Below, piece after piece: positions 7,604 through 12,157 of a stretch of DNA of 12,157 bases. How positions within the stretch are numbered: the first letter of the stretch is position 1; each line of letters starts with the position of its first letter. This DNA is from Actinomycetota bacterium. GTDB taxonomy: Bacteria; Actinomycetota; Thermoleophilia; Gaiellales; Gaiellaceae. Made by a program: the position numbers and the translations under genes. The notes below the pieces were generated by a model. It had not been told where the DNA came from, did not search any database, and worked only from the letters and a program-made list of their open reading frames with translations. The stretch covers positions 1-12,157 of the forward strand of contig JACCTK010000382.1 in the NCBI GenBank assembly GCA_013812465.1, in the 5' to 3' direction.

Positions 7604-8116
7604 GTGTGGATCGTCTGGTTTCTGGCGGCCGGCGCGTGCCTGGGAAGCGGGATCGCGGTCGTCAGCATGACGAACCCGTTCTACTCCGCGCTCGCCCTGA
7701 TCGGGAACCTGGCCTCGCTCGCCGTGCTGTACCTGCTGCTCGCGGCGGAGTTCCTGGCCGCCGCGCAGGTACTCGTGTACGCGGGCGCGGTGATGGTCAT
7801 GTTCGTCTTCGTCATCGCCTACCTCGGCGGGCGCGCCGACGCTCCCTGGGCGGGCGGATCGCCGGTCATGCAGACGGCCGCGGTCGTCGCCGCGGTCGCG
7901 CTCCTCGTCGAGGTCGTGGTCGTGCTCGGGCTCGCCTGGGGAGATGAGTTGAAGGATCCCGCGCAGGTCTCCGACTCGTTCGGAAGCCCGGCCGCGATCG
8001 GCGAGCTCTTCCTGACCGACCACCTGCTCGCGTTCGAGATCACCTCGATCGTGCTGCTCGTGGCCGCGATTGGCGGGGTCGTGCTGGGGACCACCCACGA
8101 GAAAGGTCGCCCCTGA
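7604..8116 (+). CDS. nuoJ: NADH-quinone oxidoreductase subunit J (membrane)
   Basis: NuoJ is a five-helix subunit between NuoH and NuoK; its third helix has the pi-bulge thought to rearrange during coupling. The signature EFLAAAQVLVYAGAVMVMFVFVI is clear (split here only by helix boundaries), preceded by NPFYSALALIGNLASLAVLY and followed near the C-terminus by FEITSIVLLVAAIGGVVLG. I prefer GTG 7604, with AGGA 9 nt upstream; it places the first conserved Asn-Pro at residue 24, the same distance as in E. coli NuoJ. GTG 7586 in the same frame would add six residues but has AAGG only 2 nt before it. The protein has 170 residues (176 with the earlier start). Its TGA overlaps the nuoK ATG. Confidence 0.95.
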   Translation: MWIVWFLAAGACLGSGIAVVSMTNPFYSALALIGNLASLAVLYLLLAAEFLAAAQVLVYAGAVMVMFVFVIAYLGGRADAPWAGGSPVMQTAAVVAAVALLVEVVVVLGLAWGDELKDPAQVSDSFGSPAAIGELFLTDHLLAFEITSIVLLVAAIGGVVLGTTHEKGRP

Positions 8117-8424
8117 TGTCTGGGCCAGGCGTCGGCTGGTACCTGATCGTCGCCGCGGCGCTGTTCGGCATCGGATCGCTCGGCGTGATGCTGAGGCGGA
8201 GCCCGCTGATCGTGCTGCTGTCGCTCGAGATCATGCTGAACGGAGCGAACCTCGCGCTGATCGCATTCGCTCGCGAGCACGGCGATCTCGACGGCCAGAT
8301 CTTCGCGCTCGCGGTGATGGCCGTAGCGGCCGCGGAGGTCGCTATCGGCCTCGGGCTGATCGTGGCCATGGCCCGGCGGGACATGGCCCTCGACGTCGAC
8401 CAGGCAAGCGTGCTCCGGGGATAG
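8116..8424 (+). CDS. nuoK: NADH-quinone oxidoreductase subunit K (membrane)
   Basis: NuoK is a three-helix antiporter-like subunit in the central hydrophilic axis. The 102-residue protein has the two membrane glutamates needed for coupling: Glu38 in LEIMLNGANLA and Glu74 in AAAEVAIGLGLI, matching Glu36 and Glu72 of E. coli. Three hydrophobic segments lie at about 8-26, 30-52 and 60-86. ATG 8116 overlaps the nuoJ stop (TGATG), with AAAGG about 9 nt upstream. The TAG stop is followed after one base by the TTG start of nuoL. Confidence 0.97.
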   Translation: MSGPGVGWYLIVAAALFGIGSLGVMLRRSPLIVLLSLEIMLNGANLALIAFAREHGDLDGQIFALAVMAVAAAEVAIGLGLIVAMARRDMALDVDQASVLRG

Positions 8425-8425
8425 C

Positions 8426-10318
8426 TTGGTCGCCGGCGCCTGGATCTGCCTGCTCGCGCCGCTCGGCGGCGCCTTGGCCATCACGCTTCTCGGACCGTGG
8501 ATCTCCCGCCGCGCCGCGGGCTACGTCTCCACCCTAACGACGTTCCTCGCCTTCGCAGGCGCGCTTATCGCCTTCTTTGGCCTCTGGTCACGAGACGCGC
8601 ACGATCGCGAGCAGCTCTCGACGGCGTACACGTGGCTCGCCGCCGGCGACTTCCAGGTCGGTATGGAGATCCTGGTCGATCCGCTCTCGGCCGTGATGAT
8701 GCTCGTCGTCTCCGGGGTCGGCGGTCTGATCGTCTGGTACTCGATGGGCTACATGGCCGGCGACGACGAGGAGCGCCGGTTCTTCGCCTACATGTCGCTC
8801 TTCGTCTTCTCGATGCTCCTGCTCGTGCAGGCGGGCAACTTCCTGCTCCTGCTCGTCGGCTGGGGGCTGGTCGGGCTTGCGTCCTACCTCCTGATCGGGT
8901 TCTGGCACAAGCGGCCGGAAGCAGTGGCGGCCGCGAAGAAGGCGTTCGTCATGAACGCGATCGGCGACGCGACCTTCGCGTTGGCGATCGTCTTGCTGAT
9001 CTGGAGCACGGGGACGCTTGAGTTCACCAGCGTCTTTGCAGACGTCGACGGTCTCTCGGAGACCACGGTGAACCTCGTCGCCCTCGGCCTGCTCGGCGGC
9101 GCGGTGGCGAAGTCCGCCCAGATCCCCCTCCACACCTGGCTCCCGGATGCGATGGAGGGCCCGACCCCGGTCTCGGCGCTGATCCACGCGGCAACGATGG
9201 TGACCGCCGGCGTCTACCTGCTCGTGCGGGCGCACCCGATCTTCGAGGCCGCGCCCGACATCCAGAGCCTCGCGGCGATCCTCGGCGCGGTGACCTTGCT
9301 CGTCGCGGGCCTGGTCGCACTCGTCCAATGGGACATCAAGCGGGTCATCGCTTACTCGACCATGTCTCAGATCGGCTACATGTTCCTCGGCGCCGGGATC
9401 GGGGCCTACGGCTTCGCGATCTTCCACCTGATGACGCACGCCTTCTTCAAGGCGCTGCTCTTTCTGGCCGCGGGAGTCGTCATCCATCATCTGAGCGACG
9501 AGCAGGACATCCGCCGGATGGGCGGGCTGAAGACGGCGCTTCCGCGGACGCACGTCGCGTTCCTGATCGGCACCGTCGCGCTCGTCGGCCTGCCGCCCTT
9601 CGCGGGGTTCTGGTCGAAGGACGCGATCGTCGCCTCGGCGCTCGCACGCGGTGACGCGCTCGGCTGGACGCTCTTCGTGGCGGGACTCCTTGGCGTGCTG
9701 CTCACGGGCGCGTACTCGTTCCGGCTCTATTTTGCGGTGTTCCACGGAAAGCGGGTGACAGTCACCCAACAGACGGGTGACAGTCACCACGCGCAGCATG
9801 GGGAGGGGCCAATGTCGATGCTCGTGCCGGTGGGCGTCCTCGCGGTGCTCTCGGCGATCGGCGGCCTGCTCTCCATCCCGGGTGTCTGGCACCCGTTCAC
9901 GCACTGGATCGAGGAGACGGGCGAGCCGCTCGTCGAGGCGACAACAGGGCAGGACTACCTGACGAGCGCGATCTCGGTCGCGCTCGGCATCCTGGGAATC
10001 CTCCTCGCGCGACGAGCGTTTCAGCTGGAACGCCAACTCGTGACCATGCCGAGCGCGTGGCGCGTTTTCGAGCACAAGCTGTACTTCGACGAGCTCTACG
10101 ACGCGCTCTTCTACCGGCCCGGAGCGGCGCTGGCGAACGCGCTCCGCCGCCGAGTCGAGGAGCCTGTCATCGAGGGTTCGCTCGATGAGATCGGCTCCGG
10201 CACGATCTTCGCGAGCGGCGGCCTCGCGCGCGTGCAGAGCGGGCTCCTGCGCACATATGCGCTCGCGATCGCATTCTCGGTCTGTGTTCTCATCGTGGTC
10301 TTCGTGGCGGTGCGCTAG
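8426..10318 (+). CDS. nuoL: NADH-quinone oxidoreductase subunit L (antiporter-like), with atypical TM5
   Basis: NuoL is the distal antiporter-like pump with a long lateral helix. The 630-residue protein shows KSAQIPLHTWLPDAMEGPTP (residues 229-248), ALIHAATMV, AYSTMSQIGYM, FFKALLFLAAG and GFWSKDAI, so Lys229, His254, Lys342 and Lys398 of the pumping axis are present. The usual TM5 motif GWE is GWG: Gly147 (codon GGG, 8864-8866) replaces the glutamate equivalent to E. coli Glu144. NAIGD at 177-181 has Ala178 where NRIGD/TRVGD normally has Arg. Residues about 443-459 are a loop encoded largely by two copies of a palindrome. The start is TTG 8426, one base after the nuoK stop; no better start lies nearby, and the N-terminus LLAPLGGALAITLLG fits the family. 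The C-terminal lateral helix and last membrane segment are intact. Confidence 0.95.
   Translation: MVAGAWICLLAPLGGALAITLLGPWISRRAAGYVSTLTTFLAFAGALIAFFGLWSRDAHDREQLSTAYTWLAAGDFQVGMEILVDPLSAVMMLVVSGVGGLIVWYSMGYMAGDDEERRFFAYMSLFVFSMLLLVQAGNFLLLLVGWGLVGLASYLLIGFWHKRPEAVAAAKKAFVMNAIGDATFALAIVLLIWSTGTLEFTSVFADVDGLSETTVNLVALGLLGGAVAKSAQIPLHTWLPDAMEGPTPVSALIHAATMVTAGVYLLVRAHPIFEAAPDIQSLAAILGAVTLLVAGLVALVQWDIKRVIAYSTMSQIGYMFLGAGIGAYGFAIFHLMTHAFFKALLFLAAGVVIHHLSDEQDIRRMGGLKTALPRTHVAFLIGTVALVGLPPFAGFWSKDAIVASALARGDALGWTLFVAGLLGVLLTGAYSFRLYFAVFHGKRVTVTQQTGDSHHAQHGEGPMSMLVPVGVLAVLSAIGGLLSIPGVWHPFTHWIEETGEPLVEATTGQDYLTSAISVALGILGILLARRAFQLERQLVTMPSAWRVFEHKLYFDELYDALFYRPGAALANALRRRVEEPVIEGSLDEIGSGTIFASGGLARVQSGLLRTYALAIAFSVCVLIVVFVAVR
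9753..9788. repeat. Two copies of palindrome GGTGAC-A-GTCACC inside nuoL
   Basis: GGGTGACAGTCACCC (9753-9767) is a perfect palindrome around a central A, and GGTGACAGTCACC recurs at 9776-9788. A 15-nt direct repeat (9752-9766 and 9774-9788) has a period of 22 nt. Because 22 is not a multiple of three, the copies are read in different frames: the first as Val-Thr-Val-Thr, the second as Gly-Asp-Ser-His. They lie in a loop of NuoL that varies in length between species, so the reading frame and the fold can tolerate them. Confidence 0.85.
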
Positions 10319-10427
10319 TGGTCTCTCCGGGAAGTACGGCACCGCTTGGCCGGCTGCAAACGCTTCGCATCGCGTCGTCCTCAGTCGCCTCGATATCTAC
10401 TGATATCGAGGCTCCCTGCGTCCTAGC

Positions 10428-10456
10428 GCTGCTTGGTTTTCGCTCGACCAAGCAGC
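10428..10456 (+). repeat. Nested 10-bp stem-loop in the right arm of the nuoL-nuoM repeat
   Basis: GCTGCTTGGT (10428-10437) pairs perfectly with ACCAAGCAGC (10447-10456) around the 9-nt loop TTTCGCTCG. The left half of the large repeat has GCTTGG but no equally good partner, so only the right half keeps this hairpin. In RNA it competes with the outer arm pairing at 10442-10456. Confidence 0.75.
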
Positions 10457-10468
10457 ACCGGACTTCCC

Positions 10469-10472
10469 GGAG
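10469..10472 (+). promoter_or_regulatory. nuoM Shine-Dalgarno, paired within the inverted repeat
   Basis: GGAG lies 9 nt before ATG 10482 and is the only plausible ribosome site for nuoM. It sits within the longest unbroken stem of the inverted repeat, opposite CTCC at 10325-10328, which lies 7-10 nt after the nuoL stop. When folded, the site would be hidden. A ribosome finishing nuoL would cover the left arm and free it, which would couple nuoM to nuoL translation. This mechanism is inference. Confidence 0.55.
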
Positions 10473-10481
10473 AAACCACTG

Positions 10482-11924
10482 ATGCTCGTCACCGCGCTCA
10501 TCCTGCTTCCCGTCGTCGCCGCGCTCGTCATCGCGCTGCTGCCGCTGCCGCGGGAGCTGACCGCCGGCCTGGCGTTCCTCGCCGCGTTGATGGAGGTGGG
10601 GCTCTGGATCGTCGCCGCCACCAGCTTCGACTTCGACGAAGGCAGCCTCCAGCTCGGAACGACGGAGGAGTGGGTCGAGAGCCTGGGGATCTCCTACTCG
10701 GTCGGGTTCTACGGCTTCTCGCTCTGGCTCACAGGCGTCACTGTGATCGTCTCCGCCGCCGCGATCGGCTACGCGCTCTGGGTCGGCCGCGACCGACCCC
10801 GCGCCTACCACGCGCTGATGCTCTTCCTGACCGGCGCGGTCGTCGCGACCTTCGCGGCGCAGGATCTGCTCCTCTTCTACGTCTCTTTCGAGGCGATGCT
10901 GATCCCGCTGTACGTGCTAGTCGGCGTCTGGGGCGGCGCACGCCGTCAGGCTGCGACGCTGACGTTCGTCGTCTACACCATGGCGGGCTCGCTGCTGATG
11001 CTGGCGTCGGTCGTCGCCTTCGGCGTGACCCAGGACACGTTCAGCCTGCTCGAGTCGGGGACGAGCGACAACACCTGGATTTTCCTCGGCTTCGCGGTCG
11101 CGTTCGCGGTGAAGGCGCCGCTTTTTCCGTTTCACGGCTGGCTGGCGCTCACCTATCGCGAGTCGCCTCCCGAGATCGCGGCGGTTCTCTCGGCGATCGT
11201 CTCCAAGACCGCGGTGTACGGGTTCCTGGTCATCGTTCTCGCGAAGTTCCCGGAGCCCGTGGACGACTTCACCGGAGCGATTCTCGTTCTTGCAGGAGCA
11301 GGGCTCGTGTACGGCTCGCTGCTCGCGTTCCGGGCGCCAGATCTGCGCGGGATCGTCGCGTACTCGTCGCTGGCGCAGATGGGGCTGATCACGCTCGGGC
11401 TCTTCGCGCTCAACGACCTCGGTCTCGACGGCGCCGTGCTCCTGTCGGTCGCCCACGCGCTCATCTCCGCCGCGATGTTTCTGCTGGTGGGCATGGTCGA
11501 GCGCCGCTGCGGGACTGGGGACCTGGACGTGCTCGGCGGCATGGCCCGTGGACGGCCGGTGCTCGCGACGGTGCTCCTCGTCGCCGGGATGGTCGCGCTC
11601 GCAGTTCCGGGCTCGGTCACGTTCGCGGGGGAGTTCCTGATCATGGCCGGCGTATACGAGAACGGATGGGGCTATGCGGCGATCGTCGCGCTCGGGATCG
11701 TGCTGGCCGCGATGTACGTGCTGCGGCTCATCTCGGCGGTGTTGCACGTTCGTCCTGGCAGCGCGGTGCGCGACGAAGCGCTCGACCTCAGGCTCGGAGA
11801 GCTCGCGCTCGTGCTCCCCCTCGTCGCCTGCCTGATCGCGCTCTCGGTGTGGCCGGCGCTCGTCAGCCAGAGCTCGTTTCCAGGCGATCGCCCCGCGCGC
11901 GTGATCTCGGAGGGGTTCAGGTGA
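10482..11924 (+). CDS. nuoM: NADH-quinone oxidoreductase subunit M (antiporter-like)
   Basis: NuoM is the middle antiporter-like proton pump. The 480-residue, highly hydrophobic protein has the TM5 glutamate Glu137 (FYVSFEAMLIPLYVLVGVWG), Lys211 (VKAPLFPFHGW), Lys242 (IVSKTAVYGFL), DLRGIVAYSSLAQMGLI, His325 (VAHALISAAMFLLVGMV) and Glu384 (FAGEFLIM). These match the coupling residues Glu144, Lys234, Lys265, His348 and Glu407 of E. coli NuoM. Odd: after HGW the near-universal LPDA is LALT (221-224), followed by YRESPPEIAAVL. ATG 10482 has GGAG 9 nt upstream inside a large inverted repeat. The stop overlaps the nuoN GTG (GTGA). Confidence 0.96.
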   Translation: MLVTALILLPVVAALVIALLPLPRELTAGLAFLAALMEVGLWIVAATSFDFDEGSLQLGTTEEWVESLGISYSVGFYGFSLWLTGVTVIVSAAAIGYALWVGRDRPRAYHALMLFLTGAVVATFAAQDLLLFYVSFEAMLIPLYVLVGVWGGARRQAATLTFVVYTMAGSLLMLASVVAFGVTQDTFSLLESGTSDNTWIFLGFAVAFAVKAPLFPFHGWLALTYRESPPEIAAVLSAIVSKTAVYGFLVIVLAKFPEPVDDFTGAILVLAGAGLVYGSLLAFRAPDLRGIVAYSSLAQMGLITLGLFALNDLGLDGAVLLSVAHALISAAMFLLVGMVERRCGTGDLDVLGGMARGRPVLATVLLVAGMVALAVPGSVTFAGEFLIMAGVYENGWGYAAIVALGIVLAAMYVLRLISAVLHVRPGSAVRDEALDLRLGELALVLPLVACLIALSVWPALVSQSSFPGDRPARVISEGFR

Positions 11925-12157
11925 TCGACACCCCGAAGGTCGACTGGCTCGCGCTCTCCCCGGTGCTGGCGCTGCTCGGCGCCTCGGGCATCGCGTTGCT
12001 CGCGGCGGTGCTCGTGCCTACGTGGATACGCAAGACCGTCTCCGCCGTCTCTGTCTTCGCGGGGTTCGTCGTGGCTGCGGTCTTCGCCGGGATCGTCTTC
12101 GACGACACGCCGCAGCCGGAGGTTCTCCTCTCCGAGTCGATGGTTCGCGACCAGTTC
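11921..12157 (+). CDS. nuoN: NADH-quinone oxidoreductase subunit N, 5' part (runs off window)
   Basis: NuoN is the third antiporter-like subunit, next to NuoK, and normally ends the nuo operon. Only the first 79 codons are present: MIDTPKVDWLALSPVLALLG and onward, with two hydrophobic segments (about 9-34 and 38-58), then DDTPQPEVLLSESMVRDQF, which leads into the usual loop before the third helix. GTG 11921 overlaps the nuoM stop by 4 nt (GTGA), and GGAGGGG lies 5 nt upstream, so the start is well supported. The frame is open to the window end. Identity rests on position directly after nuoM and on the VDWLALSP-type N-terminus seen in many NuoN proteins; the pumping residues lie beyond the window. 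Confidence 0.9.
   Translation, partial: MIDTPKVDWLALSPVLALLGASGIALLAAVLVPTWIRKTVSAVSVFAGFVVAAVFAGIVFDDTPQPEVLLSESMVRDQF

Larger units (their letters stand above)
10317..10480. repeat. 164-nt imperfect inverted repeat filling the nuoL-nuoM gap
   Basis: The outer arms 10317-10355 and 10442-10480 are complementary at 32 of 39 positions, including an unbroken 12-bp stretch (10324-10335 with 10462-10473). The centre is a perfect 11-bp stem (10387-10397 with 10402-10412) around the loop TACT. The stretches between are poorly matched. The left edge uses the last two bases of the nuoL stop codon, and the right edge ends one base before the nuoM ATG. Six of seven arm mismatches are transitions. The layout suggests a decayed MITE/REP-type palindromic insertion or a structured RNA; I recognise neither family. 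It contains the nuoM ribosome site. Confidence 0.85.

Noticed and set aside
10387..10412. 11-bp stem with TACT loop as a transcription terminator after nuoL
   Set aside because: No T tract follows, the stem is interrupted by A/T pairs at its tip, and nuoM and nuoN continue in the same operon.
10317..10480. Riboswitch or known structured RNA class in the nuoL-nuoM gap
   Set aside because: Some GGGAAG and CCGGTG words recall cobalamin riboswitches, but no conserved core or box arrangement is present and the structure is a simple long inverted repeat.
10729..10746. TCACAG/CTGTGA 6-bp inverted repeat within nuoM
   Set aside because: Short arms with a 6-nt loop in coding DNA; expected by chance in a window of this size.
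1..12157. CRISPR arrays, tRNA or rRNA genes, insertion-sequence transposases, defence genes or other accessory systems
   Set aside because: None seen; all substantial coding capacity is accounted for by complex I subunits.

Overview
The window is a stretch of a respiratory complex I (NADH:quinone oxidoreductase, NDH-1) operon, all on the + strand, in the classical order nuoB(end)-C-D-E-F-G-H-I-J-K-L-M-N(start). The high G+C content with G/C-rich third codon positions, separate (unfused) NuoC and NuoD, a NuoG that keeps the extra N7 iron-sulfur cluster motif, and GTG/TTG starts suggest a high-GC bacterium. Actinomycetota, possibly Thermoleophilia (Gaiellales/Solirubrobacterales type), is my best guess. 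This is inference from style; no taxonomic marker is present.

Layout: 1-26 is the probable tail of nuoB. Positions 27-135 are a gap holding a 70-bp doublet of mutually and self-complementary repeats. nuoC, nuoD, nuoE and nuoF (136-3730) abut or overlap and make the quinone-site/N-module part. A 37-bp gap with a perfect 15-bp palindrome precedes nuoG (3768-5990). nuoH and nuoI follow by ATGA/TGATG overlaps. A gap of 124 bp (7480-7603) with a hairpin precedes nuoJ. nuoK overlaps nuoJ, and nuoL starts 1 nt after nuoK. A 163-bp gap between nuoL and nuoM is filled from end to end by a 164-nt imperfect inverted repeat that also buries the nuoM Shine-Dalgarno. nuoN starts on a GTGA overlap at 11921 and runs off the window.

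The subunits work together: NuoE, NuoF and NuoG take electrons from NADH through FMN and the Fe-S chain. NuoI, NuoB, NuoC and NuoD pass them to quinone, presumably menaquinone. NuoH, NuoJ, NuoK, NuoL, NuoM and NuoN form the proton-translocating membrane arm.

I see no new multi-gene system. The unusual content is at a finer scale. Palindromic elements occupy every real gap in an otherwise tightly overlapped operon. Two copies of a short palindrome are translated inside a NuoL loop in two different frames. NuoL lacks the membrane glutamate and a nearby arginine that are normally conserved for proton pumping, and NuoM has lost the usual LPDA motif.
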